Assembly (NCBI RefSeq): GCF_000149955.1
Contig: NC_030997.1
Span: forward strand, 310,001 to 374,000
Direction of reading: 5' to 3'
DNA from: Fusarium oxysporum f. sp. lycopersici 4287
Taxonomy: Eukaryota; Ascomycota; Sordariomycetes; Hypocreales; Nectriaceae
DNA: 64,000 bases
Of the stretch, positions 1 to 10,623 are shown in pieces (the first letter of the stretch is position 1; every line of letters begins with the position of its first letter). The notes beneath the pieces were generated by a model. It did no database searches and was not told the origin of the DNA. It saw only the letters and a program-made list of their open reading frames with translations. Made by a program: the position numbers and the translations under genes.

Positions 1-1401
1 CCCGAATTGCGTCCATGGGCTGGCCGCTTCGATTATCTTCTCTACGCCCAACTTCAGCAGCAAGTAAAGCTCGTTCTCCTCTTGGGCAACCGTTTTCTCA
101 CTGAACAAATTTGGACTCGCATTGAACAAAGCTTTCCCTGGTTCGCGCCAGATCTCAGAGATGCCCTGAGCCAACACCGACGCGGACAAGATCAATTCGA
201 TATGAGACATATTGAATGTTGGCCTTTCACCAATTCCTTCACATATTCAGTCGACCCTTTTCGGCGGCGGGCCTCTGGAATATCCGCGCTTTGTGAGGCC
301 CTCGAATTCACCTTGCGTAATCTTGCCCAGAGAGCAACGAGTGACTTTTATAGGGCTGTCAACGAAGCACTTCCAGATTGGGAATATAGCGGTAGCGATC
401 GGCTCTTGAACTTCCTCGACCAGTGCTTCAAGCCTTGGGACATACCCCACGCCGATGCCCTCGCAGAAATGGGGCGTAAGTTTAAGGATGAACGCCTCTG
501 GTCTACTCTCGAATCCTGGGCGCCCAACCAACGCCAGACACAAGAATATCGTGCCAAATTTCGCATCTCCGCAGCTTCTGCAGCCATACGTTGGCTCAGC
601 CAGCTTCCCGCCAATAAACAAATGTGCGTCCATAATTTGGCCATTATTGAAGATCGCCCGTCTGTAGGTCGCCAAGAATGCCACGCTGAGGGCCTTGTCC
701 CTTTCTGCAAAGCGAATCCACGATTACGTATCAGTCATCAGGTCAGTATGATGAATGTGATTTTCTCTCAGGCAATGCTCAGCCGAGTCGGCTCTTTTGA
801 AGGGTTGGAAGAATACGCAGGGCAGGAAATAGGAGAACAAGCCCTTGACTTGGCAAGCGGTGAATCATTCTCTTGTATAGCAGAATGGTTAGCAGAGATC
901 ATTTCTCTGTCTAAAGCCGGAATGCCCGATGGCTCCTACACGTTTACTCTAGATGGTGGACCTGACGTCGATCTCTGCTCGGAGATCTTCCAACAGGTCG
1001 TGCTTCGCAAAGAAGCCATGCGACTGACTATAGAACGTTCGCTCCCATTATTAGGTGAAGATGATCGGTTGTATTTTGGCCTTGAGTTGCACCGAGGGCA
1101 TGGCAACGCATTTGCCCAACTCATCGATAACAGTTCCTTCATCAAAACCAACTTCAACCCTGGTCAGCTTTGGAACGCAGACAAGATGCTAGCTGAGTTT
1201 CGACAGACTGGAGTGTTGGACTTTTTTGGAAAGTATAGATGTGTTCGAATGCTGTTCAAATTTCCTCGACCACCATTGACCAGTATTGTACCGAGACTAG
1301 GAGCACTGGTAATGGAGAATTACGAAAGCAGGCCTTGCCCTCGGCGTCAAAACACTCAAAAACGCGCTCAGCGCCACCGACGCGGCAGGAGACAACATTG
1401 A
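1..1401 (+). CDS. 5'-truncated hypothetical protein
   Basis: The reading frame is open from base 1 and the first in-frame ATG is only around residue 66, so the true start lies left of the window. About 466 residues are visible. No family is recognised; the sequence is moderately hydrophilic with no signal peptide or membrane segment in the visible part. The last 25 or so residues are a basic, low-quality tail rich in Arg, Gln and His. Another frame from about 1321 to 1504 reads as a more natural amphipathic helix, so a missed intron or a frameshift near 1300-1330 is possible. Function unknown. Confidence 0.5.
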   Translation, partial: PELRPWAGRFDYLLYAQLQQQVKLVLLLGNRFLTEQIWTRIEQSFPWFAPDLRDALSQHRRGQDQFDMRHIECWPFTNSFTYSVDPFRRRASGISALCEALEFTLRNLAQRATSDFYRAVNEALPDWEYSGSDRLLNFLDQCFKPWDIPHADALAEMGRKFKDERLWSTLESWAPNQRQTQEYRAKFRISAASAAIRWLSQLPANKQMCVHNLAIIEDRPSVGRQECHAEGLVPFCKANPRLRISHQVSMMNVIFSQAMLSRVGSFEGLEEYAGQEIGEQALDLASGESFSCIAEWLAEIISLSKAGMPDGSYTFTLDGGPDVDLCSEIFQQVVLRKEAMRLTIERSLPLLGEDDRLYFGLELHRGHGNAFAQLIDNSSFIKTNFNPGQLWNADKMLAEFRQTGVLDFFGKYRCVRMLFKFPRPPLTSIVPRLGALVMENYESRPCPRRQNTQKRAQRHRRGRRQH

Positions 1402-2278
1402 TCATACACGTCAAGGCCAGAGGAAGCGGTTACAGAGTCAAGCGTGTGAACTTGGGCTCCTCACCACTAACCATGGTGTGACACATTCTATATCAAGACG
1501 GTTGCGTTTCTAATTCAGTCGGGGAAGGTAGGCTAGATGCGTCGACTGTCATTTCAATGTGCTCGACAACAAGGTGGGCAGTTTGTGCAACACTGTGTAC
1601 TTTAGTTCTTGGATTAGTTATTACTGGTAATGTGTAATCCGATGCCTTTCATCCAGTCAGTCCCAGTACAAGACGTGAACTTGACCTTTAACATTGAATC
1701 TCAAGCAAGGCTGTCCATTCAAAACAGGGTACAAGATAAATCTTGCAGCTGACGTATGTCATTATACTCTAGAACCAACTGGATTCGGGACTTCCACTGA
1801 AGAAGCAGAAGAGCTTTCCGAATCGGCCATGTGCCTGAATAGCGCTTCCGCATGTTGTTTAGAGTTCCAATCTGCCGAGAGGTGACCCTTCTCCTTAGCT
1901 GAATGTAGTGTTGGATATCGTTCACTTAAATTGGTCAGACATCAGTTCGCATAACCGAATCACGGTGCAATTACGGTAAGACTTCCGAGTTGTCAACCAA
2001 GAGTTGATTTGGGCTAAACAGTTCTATCATTTGGACCGTTTTCGCTGTTGGTCGGCTGCCCAGAAGTAATCAGGGCACCGAATATGCTCTTTCATCCAGG
2101 TTACTCGTGTTGAAAACAAAAACCTTATTTTGTTATATCGCTTTGGGGCCTTTGGCTTTACTTCGCGTATTGCTACATAGGCATTTTAATTTTTCAAATT
2201 ACCCGGCCGTTTGCCATCTTGTTCAAGCTTTCTTGATTCAAGGATACTGCGGCTTTACTTTCCACCATCCTACTGCAT
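1402..2278. other. intergenic, no gene seen
   Basis: This stretch lies between the 3' end of the truncated first gene and the 3' end of the minus-strand membrane protein gene, so it is a tail-to-tail interval. Only short open frames without coding character are present. No tRNA, repeat or mobile element was found. Confidence 0.5.
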
Positions 2279-3614
2279 TTACGTGTCAAACCCCCAACCG
2301 ATCTGGTCACTCGACGCCCCAGCAATTCGCATCAGACTCCTCGCACCGCTGACAGCATTGAATCGTCCGCCCTGGAAGGCAGCAGCGGCGACTCCCAGAG
2401 CAGCCCTCGTATCAACACCCTCGTTTCTCGTGTTCGCGTCCCCCCTCTCTAGAACCTGATTCAAAAACGCATCACCTGCCAAGCCCTCATATCGGTCCAG
2501 ACAAAGCTGCTTAATGGCGGGCCCATACAAATCCACCCATTGCTGCTCGCTAACGGTGGTATAGCTCTTCTGGCCGTTTGCATCAGTCCGAGAGAATGGC
2601 CATTCGGCGCTGACGACTTGATATCGCTTTGTGATAAAGAAGAGGATTGGCCATGAGAAGATCCAAAGGAACGTGAGGTAGAAGATCCAGCAGATCCAGG
2701 TCGTCAGGCGCCACGTGTTCAGGCGATTGGACGAGTAGATGTCGACTGCTCGGTCGGCGACTGGGAATTCGATGGTGAGATTGCCTTTGTAGTTGGAGCT
2801 TCGGACATAGTTTGTCAGACGATCGCGGAAGATGGTCTCATCCATGCCAGTGACTGTTCTAGTCAAACGGAACCTGGGACTCGTTAGAAAAGGCCTAGGC
2901 CCCCGTGAGTGAAACATACACTTTAGTACCAGCTGCTTTAGCACAGTAACGATGACACCATTCCTTCAGGGTCGGTTTCGCATGACCAACCTCGATATCA
3001 CCTTTCACACCGTCCTGACGCTTCTTCAACACCGTGCCGCGATATGTCTTCTCACCACTCTCAACAGTCTTGAGCGTCGAGTAGCCAATAGCACCCGTGA
3101 TGAAATTGGGATACAGATAATTCTGCAAATTCACCATGATCCGAAAATCGGTGACCTCCTCACGCTTGCTCTTGCCGTCGCTATCGCGCTTGGTTTCCTT
3201 GTGAGTTCCCGTTATGTTGATATACGGCGAAGGAGGAAACGTTGCCATGGTTCTGACCCATTTCTCGAGAAATACTGGATCCGCGTCGGAGCGGGGATCT
3301 CGCACGGCGTTCACTTCGTTACCGATACGAGTGCGCTTTTGACCAATGCGATTAGAGGTGAAGGCCATGTGAGACTCGGGCCGGGTGACGCCTGTTTGAA
3401 GAAGTTCATCTTCAATATCAGTGCTGTCGATAGCAGCCGTCGCTGGAGTACCTGGCCCTAGAGCCGGTGTATCATGGTATGCAGGCGGTGGTGCTTCATC
3501 GCCGTTGAGAACATCGTCCTCGATGTGAGTGTATGAGGGTTCCCCCGCCGTCGTGTGTAGCGACACGGCATCAGGGTCATCTTGATAAGGCTTTGGCGAA
3601 GGAGGATTACCCAT
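2279..3614 (-). CDS. conserved fungal membrane protein, unknown function
   Basis: Two exons, 3614-2920 and 2873-2279, joined across a 46-nt intron (donor GTATGT, acceptor CCCAG), give 429 aa. The start MGNPPSPKPY was preferred over an upstream in-frame Met (3701) because the Pro-rich acidic start looks like the usual beginning of such proteins. The first 100 residues are polar and disordered (PPPAYH element). A hydrophobic segment in the second exon (WICWIFYLTFLWIFSWPILF) is one or two membrane passes, followed by a soluble C-terminal tail with a Gly/Ala-rich stretch. It appears to be a broadly conserved ascomycete protein, but I do not recognise a named domain. Role unknown. Confidence 0.75.
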
Positions 3615-4430
3615 TGTCGCGAGGATGAGATAAGTACCAAAAGTTCGCGGAGATGCCGGCCAATTTGAGTATTTGAGGTTCAGCTTTGGCTTAGGCAGCA
3701 ACCTGGTTGTGTTGAAAGAGGAATTAACTTGATCTCACGCGTTCACGGCGCGGTTTTTGTCAGATTTCATGCCCCAAGACGGATGGAGTAACCGCCGATC
3801 CGGCGATTTCCAGTTTGGGGATAGCGGCCATTTTTTGGCGCCTAACAAACAAGTTGCCATGAAATAGCATTATCAATAACCGCTCACCTAAATAATGCTA
3901 AATCTGAAGATGACATTCGTATCACAATTGAGCCATGTGATAGGTTTCAGTGACGCCATCTACTGACTTATCTGGATTGCTCATTTGTGACCAGGTCTCT
4001 TTCAGAACCTTATTTTACAATGTACAAATGGAAAGTTCCCAGAAATGAACATCGCAGCATAAATTTTGTTTGTCTGCCTATCAGTCGCACTTATGCCCTA
4101 TTGTTCACTGCATGGTGATTATTAGATTTCAATAAACAAAGATACGGATTCCCAAACAGTCGGATCATTCACTTATTCAGTAGTCCTGTTCCGCTGGGGC
4201 TCATGACACGCTATTCGCTTTGGGTGACAAACGAAGTAGTAGTTCTACTCAAGCATAAACTATTAGCTATAAAAGCATAGCTTCTCCCTAGATGATGAAG
4301 ATTTCTCTCATTCTCTTTAAGGACTCACATTTTAAAAGGTAAGTTCTAACCACTTCCCATACTAACTCCAACAGGCCTTCTTTCTATCAGAACTCTCATA
4401 CCCCCGAGAAATAGTTACTCTCAGAAAGCA
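3615..4430. other. intergenic, divergent promoter region
   Basis: This divergent interval separates the membrane protein gene (minus) from the coiled-coil gene (plus). It contains a TATA-like box at 4268-4275 and a possible short leader intron at 4339-4374. Nothing else was recognised. Confidence 0.5.
4268..4275 (+). promoter_or_regulatory. TATA-like box
   Basis: TATAAAAG lies 156 nt upstream of the ATG at 4431. The distance suits a leader that includes a short intron. Confidence 0.4.
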
Positions 4431-4883
4431 ATGTCTTCAGGTGCCTGTTTCACCTCCCTCCCCGAGCCCTCAGAGGTCGGCCAAATATGGCAAGATCTCG
4501 AAGTGCTCATCGCCTCACTCAAGTCTCGACTCGAGCATCGAGAACAAAAGTATTCTGAACTCGCCGTTGAAGTTGTCGAAAATCTTGAATCTGGCATCCA
4601 CGGCGAAGAACGTCAGGCTCAACTTTGCAAAATTCGTGAGTCTTGGAAACATATCCAGACACTGGAGCGTGAGCTGCGCTTTTACTTGAAGCAGCAGAGA
4701 AAACTGGCTGAGAGTTCGATGTCGCGAATTGCTGAGCAGCTTGGGACTCTGAATGTCGATTCGATGGCTAGGGCTATCCAGGCGAGTGAGATGAGTAAGG
4801 CTTGCTATGAGAAGCCCGTCGAGCCGGTGTTTGAGACAATCACTGAGTCGCCTCTTGAGTATACCTCAGACTCTTGGCAGTGA
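4431..4883 (+). CDS. small coiled-coil hypothetical protein
   Basis: Single exon of 150 aa. Residues 15-110 are rich in Glu, Lys, Leu and Gln and should form a helical coiled coil; there is no signal peptide and no Cys-rich region. The ATG is preceded by a purine-rich leader and by a candidate leader intron at 4339-4374 (GGTAAGTT donor, ACTAAC branch-like element, ACAG acceptor), although 36 nt is very short for a fungal intron. No family is recognised. Coding use looks normal and the gene is probably real, but its function cannot be inferred. Confidence 0.6.
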   Translation: MSSGACFTSLPEPSEVGQIWQDLEVLIASLKSRLEHREQKYSELAVEVVENLESGIHGEERQAQLCKIRESWKHIQTLERELRFYLKQQRKLAESSMSRIAEQLGTLNVDSMARAIQASEMSKACYEKPVEPVFETITESPLEYTSDSWQ

Positions 4884-5102
4884 GGAGTCAAGAAGGTGAT
4901 CTAGATTGAAAAGGTCTTCGGGTGGAGTGCCAGTGTTTTGGTAAACAAACAGGTAAGTACTTGCAGCTTGGTATAAGAATCTCGAAGTCAAAATAAACTC
5001 ATTGAACATCAATCTAAACAACCCGAAGTTTTAACATGTGAAATGAGGTTAGACATGAGTATTTTCAATTAATGTTTCTCTATCTAGCGATACAGTCACA
5101 AA

Positions 5103-6765
5103 CTAACCCAAGACTCTATACACAGGGTACTCATCCCCGACATTGACGGGCAGGATATTGAACGTGGCATACGAATCGATATTCTCAGGCTCAAGAACAG
5201 TGAACGCGTACCCCGCAGCAGCCTGCCTCGTCGACACCCAAAAGCTCCCAGCCGGCATCGTAATCTCCTTCTGGAGAATATCAGTAGCAACCTTGTTCAA
5301 TACCGTACCCTGATAAACAGTACTAGCCAACTCAATGCTCGTAACATTATACGCTTCAACCTCACCGCGGAACTCAGAGCGAATATTCTCGACGGTAACA
5401 CCGTTGAGGCGAAGACGATCGGCAGCTTCTTTCCATGCTTGCGGGAAGATGTACGCTTCGGGGCGAGAGCGGGTAAGGTTGGATTTCACGGGTGTTGAGC
5501 TGAGGAATTGAACGGGGATTTCGACGAGTTTGCCGGTTGGGAGGTCGATGAAATCCCAGGTGCGGTTGGTGGGCTGGAAGGAATCTGTAACGACGACTTC
5601 GTCTACGCCATCGATGAATTTCTGGCGAGCACCTTCGACAACTTCGTACACTTCTTCAGCTTTGTCGGCGGCTGTTTGGACGATGGCTTCGATCATGGTA
5701 AGTCCTGAAGCAACGCGGCGCTGGAAGTGCTGGCTTCCAAGACCGATGCCTCGAGTTTCAGTGAGGAAGACCATAACCTGCGTCAGTGCCAAGGAAACAT
5801 CACCAGCTCGCGCCTGGGTATCAAGCTGAGTAAACACCAGAGGTTCCTCCCTGGCATTTCCCGTGATATAAGGACTCCAGCGCAGATTCAGCTTATCCAT
5901 AGCACCAGCAATTCTGGGCACGAAAACCTCCTCAGAGTATTCTCGAATATCCTTGTGAATATTCAAGTTCTTCATAGGATCAAATTGGCCATCCACGGCT
6001 TGCGCCCACTGATCTTTGAGGCCATAAGCGCGATTGGCGCTGTATTCATGAGCGTCTACCATGACATGAGGAGAGAAGTCAACAATCAGCGCTTTAACCT
6101 CACGAGTTTGTTGACTTGCGAAACGAATGTGATCTCTGTTGGGATCGTATCCTGTTGCCAAAAAGCGCTGGAAGTAGGCGACGCCATCGGGGTTGTAGCG
6201 GGGCAAGATCATGATGTCCATTTTCTCGAGGATTGATGCTGCCCATGTTGAATTGGCATCAAATTTGCCGAGCAGCGCGAGAAGAGCTTGGTCGCCGCCG
6301 GGTTCATTTCCGTGGACGCCACCTTGAAGGTAGACGCGGAGCTTCTCGGATGAAGATGAATTGGCCTTGATTTCAGGCTGCGACGACGTGGAGAGGAAGA
6401 CATAAGGAATTGAGCGCCCTTCGTCGGATTTGAAGGATGGGTTGTTGTACGTCAACCAGTCATTTCGGGATGCAAGACTCTCGAGGAAGTAGTCTGCGAA
6501 CGTTAGTAGATAGATCTTGAAGATGCGTTGGAAACATACTCAGAGTAGCATCGCTTGTTGGTCCGCTTGTGCCATTGTCGAATCCAGCGGCGATGCTCTT
6601 GGGATCAAGGAATGCAGGTGACTGGAGATCGATCTGCTTGACCTCGGGGAAGTTCTTGGCAGCCTCTTCACCGTCTTTCGTCAGAGGAACTTGATTATCG
6701 TTATAACGAACTGCGGTGGCCAAGCCAGCGCACAAAAGCCCAGTGAAAGCAGTGCGAAGCGTCAT
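5103..6765 (-). CDS. secreted zinc carboxypeptidase, M14 family
   Basis: Exons 6765-6540 and 6493-5103 flank a 46-nt intron with donor GTATGT, CTAAC branch site and CGCAG acceptor, giving 538 aa. The chosen Met gives a signal peptide (MTLRTAFTGLLCAGLATA); an upstream Met at 6822 would bury it. The M14 zinc site is visible: HGNE near residues 136-139, a later His in MVDAHEYSANR, and the catalytic Glu region in FLTETRGIG. The family removes C-terminal residues from peptides with one catalytic zinc. Secretion implies extracellular or vacuolar peptide turnover. This is a long fungal form whose C-terminal 200 residues lie beyond the usual catalytic core. Confidence 0.85.
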
Positions 6766-8306
6766 TTTTCCAGTGGGCCTACAAAATCCAACAACAGAGA
6801 AGAGACATTGTAACCCCATCATGCGGGCATTTCATCTTTTAAACCTCTCCAAACAACCTTCCCAGTCCGTGACGATCATCATACATGGGGAGCATAATGA
6901 CCGAACTTCCCCGCCGATCCGCATAGCTTATCAGTAGCAAAGTTAGCCGATGATAAGCTTAAACCGTTTATAGTAGGTAGCTATGAGAATTGGCTCATTT
7001 AGCTCCGACTATGTTGCAATCAACAGCGGGGAACGGGTCTGCCAAGGCTTGGTGGATGAGAAATACTTTACTGGTCTGTGGAAAGCAGGTTTATGCGTGG
7101 GCTAATGCTCGGTGCTTGATTTATTTGCCGGAGAGGTGCCAGGAATCAGGAGATAAGATAAGATATAGATAAGAAAAAGTCCGCGGCTGGGGCTGTATGT
7201 ATGTATGTATGTATGTATGTGTATTTTTCGTCTGGGTGGCTGTAACGAAGCCAAATCTCCTACTGGAGCAAAAGACGTGCTGAGCTAGCTAGGTACAGGA
7301 TACCCCGCTTCCTTCACCATCCAGCATACCAATGGCACAAAAGGTGCTGTATTTCTCAAGCCCGTCACCCGTCAGCGGGTTCGAGGGCAATCTATTGTCG
7401 AACTTTTTCCACCGACCAGAATTCTCTCGCGCATCACTACATCTGCTGACGCAGTCCACAATCTCCAGTAACCAAGTTGTAGCTCGTAGTCGACTGTCGC
7501 GGCGGCAGGGAAAAACCTCGGGAAGGGATCAGAGGCCGACGGTGCGGCTTGCCTTTAAAGGAGAAAAACCCATCGCAATCGGCGTCGTTGATCGGAAGGA
7601 TGTCGCTACGAATGCCCGGGGCATCGCCCTCCGATATCTAAGGCGTTCTGGTTCTGAGGTGCCGCCATTAGATCCGACAAAGGTGTTGTCAGAGAAGGCG
7701 AACTCTCCAAAATTCCTTCTCTGAAAACTGCTGTTAGGGAGCCGATAGCGTCCCCGCAGTTTTTGTGTGGTCGCGTGGCCTGCAGAAAATCCCGCTCCTA
7801 GCACCGCACTAACAGTGCGTGCCAAGAAAGAATTTTTACAGGAGAGAGAGTTGGGGCTGGGGCTGTAGTGGGGAAAATGCTGAGGTTGTAGGGTAACTCC
7901 AGCGGATGATGTATTTACCAAGAGATATAATATTGGATGATAGACTTCTAGTACTAGTCGGCGAGAAAATTTTATTTCTTCTCTGTTTTAATATGTGGCT
8001 TGCAGTATAGTAGGTTTACAGCCTCAAGTATTTATATATGCTATTGGGCCGCAGTAAACCTCGTCAAGTACACTTCACGGATTAACATCGTGATCTTGAA
8101 AAAGTATGAGGTTTGTATGAAGGGGCATTCTTAGGCGTGCATCTGCATAGTACGCAATAGCCTAACAGCAATCTGACTTCAATCACCCCTCTACTCGCTG
8201 TTTTGCTTCAATCATACTTTTAGTAAAACTAGTCACTAGGAGGTCGTTAATCAACTGACGCATCTGAAAGACGCAATGCAGTCCGGTTTCTCCCCATTAG
8301 TCAAAC
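6766..8306. other. gene-poor interval
   Basis: This interval lies upstream of the carboxypeptidase. It holds tandem GATA motifs (about 7151-7172), a TGTA microsatellite (7194-7220) and a GC-richer stretch at 7330-7820 with overlapping 130-aa open frames on both strands (7332-7724 plus; 7529-7921 minus). Neither frame has a recognisable domain or clear coding character, so no gene is called. From 7920 to 8300 the sequence is AT-richer and nothing is recognised. Confidence 0.4.
7194..7220. repeat. TGTA tetranucleotide microsatellite
   Basis: Six to seven tandem TGTA units lie about 430-450 bp upstream of the carboxypeptidase start. A simple repeat, likely length-variable between strains. Confidence 0.85.
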
Positions 8307-8713
8307 TCATTTCCAACGTAGTCGCACACTGGCCAGGCTCTTTATTGATACTAGCTGTCTGCAATCTGCATAGGGATAGACTGTGCAATAGGAGTTTGTG
8401 TTCAGCTTCGGCTTTGCCGGTTGAGCTGTGAACAAGCCCTTGCAGCCTTTTTTGTCAAGTCCACCTTCGACGAAGTGGACGCAGTCTACACCGTCTATAC
8501 TGGCACCGAATGTGTTGCAGTCAAATTATTCACCTTCGAGAATCTGATACTCTGTTTCGCCGTCGACTTCGCATCGCTCTGTGTTATCCTAGAATGTCAC
8601 TGGAGGAGGTAAGTAGGAGGAGATGGTGAAAGGAAAAGAAAGGACTTACCGTACCATGCTGTTATCTGCGAGGTCACAGCAAGAGTGGCGATGCTTGCGA
8701 TTGAGAGCTTCAT
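8307..8713 (-). pseudogene. decayed small Cys-rich secreted protein gene
   Basis: The ATG at 8713 opens a clear signal peptide (MKLSIASIATLAVTSQITA), with a GTAAGT donor at 8649. With the first acceptor (AG at 8601-8600, 50-nt intron) the frame meets TAG at 8591-8589 and TAA at 8528-8526, then runs on cleanly to TGA at 8309-8307. The frame past the stops carries six Cys and reads like a short effector-type secreted protein of roughly 115 residues. A later in-phase acceptor (CACAG, exon from 8579) would remove the TAG but not the TAA. Both stops could be single transitions, as expected of RIP or drift. It is either a pseudogene or a sequence error; the parent family is not recognised. Confidence 0.6.
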
Positions 8714-9684
8714 TGTCAGCAAACAAAGGTGCGTTTGAACGGGAAGAGGCGTTGAGAGGTAGTAGGATGGGAGTTGAAACATGAGGGTTATATATCTTAT
8801 CCGCTGACAGAAAAACAATGGCACACTGCATCTACAAGCTTTGCGCCATCTTGAGTTAATTCTCTGTCAAGTTGAAAGACGTATGTCGTCATGATCGCTT
8901 TCATAATAGAAATATCGTGTTTGGCGAGAGCTGAAGGATAGGACCCTCGAAGCTGAGAACCAAGGAGGGCGCTGATCACGTATATTTGTCTCAAACAGGC
9001 CGTTTTAGTTAGCAGCGAAAAAGTAAACTTTCACAGATGATTACTGACCCTCAATAGGTATTTCTCGGAAATATAAAACAGTGAAACAAAGGATGAAGAT
9101 CCGCCCGTGGGGCTGATCCGAGCTGAGCTGGGTGGTCTAGCCGGGAGAGAATTGTTATACTGTCTCGAATGTGTAGGTGATTGCCGCATCGAAAGGATGG
9201 TTGCCCAAACTCTGTCCATATCAGAACAGATCATTGACTGCCGAAGCTTGCCATGTGAGTACCTGACTGCTGAGTGACCTCCCGCTTCTGCTGTGAATGA
9301 GCTGTCAAACGAACATCGTTATGTAATGAACGAAACACAAAGGCACATCCTCAAAGTTACAGGATCCATACCGTCTGCCACCACTTACGAATTAGCAGGC
9401 GAAGAGCTGTGCGCTGAAGAACATCTAGGTCGATCATCTTGGTCACGAAGTTCACACTGTCATGGAGCCGGGACAGTTGGAGTGGGTTCACCGATTTGAC
9501 AAGCGTCAAAGAAATCAAGAAAACCAACCTAACTGGCGTTCAACAAGGCAATGATGCGACAAAGAGAATACTTGTTGTTATCAAGAGCATCTTTCAGGCT
9601 GCTAGGCCAGAGCGAAATTGGAATAATAAGTTACATAGATCATAGGGCAGAAAATGAAAACGTCTGACATAATCTGAAAGCTCA
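8714..9684. other. intergenic, no gene seen
   Basis: Only short frames of 60-70 aa without domain or signal features are present. The only element recognised is the TATA-like box near 8790. Confidence 0.4.
8786..8800 (-). promoter_or_regulatory. TATA-like box of the Cys-rich pseudogene
   Basis: An ATATATAA element on the minus strand lies about 80 nt upstream of the ATG at 8713, so the core promoter seems to have survived coding decay. Confidence 0.4.
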
Positions 9685-9783
9685 GACAACGTGGCCGAGT
9701 GGTTAAGGCGATGCCCTGCTATCTCTTCGGAGACATCATAGGCATTGTGTTCGCACGCGTAGGTTCGAATCCTGCCGTTGTCG
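9685..9783 (+). tRNA. tRNA-Ser(GCU) with intron
   Basis: Acceptor stem GACAACG (9685-9691) pairs with CGTTGTC (9776-9782), with discriminator G at 9783. The anticodon stem ATGCC/GGCAT frames the loop CTGCTA + A; the anticodon GCT is at 9718-9720. An 18-nt intron at 9722-9739 sits at the canonical 37/38 site. A long variable arm with a TTCG-like loop (about 9746-9759) confirms a class II serine tRNA. The T-loop GTTCGAATC is standard. It decodes AGC/AGU serine codons. Confidence 0.95.
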
Positions 9784-10397
9784 ATCTTTTTTGTTATCCG
9801 TTAAAATGATTTGATTGAATTTTTGCCAAACTGAGCGGTTTTGTTCATGCCTCACACACAGTTGGGAACAATTTTTGTCTTGGTCGTGGAGGTTGAGTGT
9901 AATTCAGCGCCGTGGTTACAAGCGCTGGGTCCACTGAAATGGTTATGCCTGAGGCTGGGGACGATGATGTCCGTGACTCAGCTGGCTTACGATGCACTAC
10001 AATGACTCAGATAGACTCGACACCTTATCCATCTCTGTTTTTGATTCTTTAGCTGGGTTACAGGGACGTTGTCTCATGTCTGACAGTAATTATCTCAAAC
10101 ACAGGCTTTGCGTTAAGCTCAAAGCTCACTCTGCTGGTAGCCTTCCACTAAGTTCACAATACCTTACGCACCAACAAGACAGTTTATTTCATCGCTACTC
10201 ATTCACCCGCGACCGTGACACGATAGTCTCATCAACTTCGCCAAACCCTCCGACAACATTAGGGAGTGATTAAGTACCGCTCAGGCTTTGAACAGGAAAC
10301 GCAAGATTGAGAACTGGCCAACAAAGAATATTGCGCAGGCCGTGTGAGGCGCACCTGAGCCGCAATTTGGGTGGCATGTTTCAACAAATCCCATTCC
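9784..10397. other. intergenic between two tRNA genes
   Basis: No gene recognised. A 93-aa frame at 9992-10273 has no domain or compositional support. The T-run just after 9785 is a likely Pol III terminator for the serine tRNA. Confidence 0.4.
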
Positions 10398-10492
10398 GGG
10401 CGAATGGTTTAGTGGTATAATACTCCCTTAGCATGATTCAGTCTTCTGAAGAAATCTGGGAGTGGTCCAGGGTTCGATTCCCTGTTCGTCCA
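10398..10492 (+). tRNA. tRNA-Ala(AGC) with intron
   Basis: Acceptor stem GGGCGAA (10398-10404) pairs with TTCGTCC (10485-10491), discriminator A. The third pair is G3:U70, the alanine identity element, which settles the amino acid. The anticodon stem CTCCC/GGGAG holds the loop TTAGCA + T with anticodon AGC at 10430-10432. A 23-nt intron at 10434-10456 interrupts the loop after position 37. The T-arm CAGGG TTCGATT CCCTG is standard. A T-rich stretch after 10517 is a likely terminator. Confidence 0.93.
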
Positions 10493-10623
10493 ACATCGGC
10501 GGTTAAATCCCGCTATTATCCTCTCTTTTTGCTGTTTCACCATCCGACTCCCCATTGCCAAATCCAGTGATGCAGGTAGACCGCATTCTTTTTATTGAGT
10601 AGAGTAAAGACTATTTATTTATC

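Noticed and set aside
8421..8612. Plus-strand 63-aa frame overlapping the Cys-rich pseudogene
   Set aside because: It is antisense to the better-supported minus-strand coding remnant, which has a signal peptide, intron and Cys pattern.
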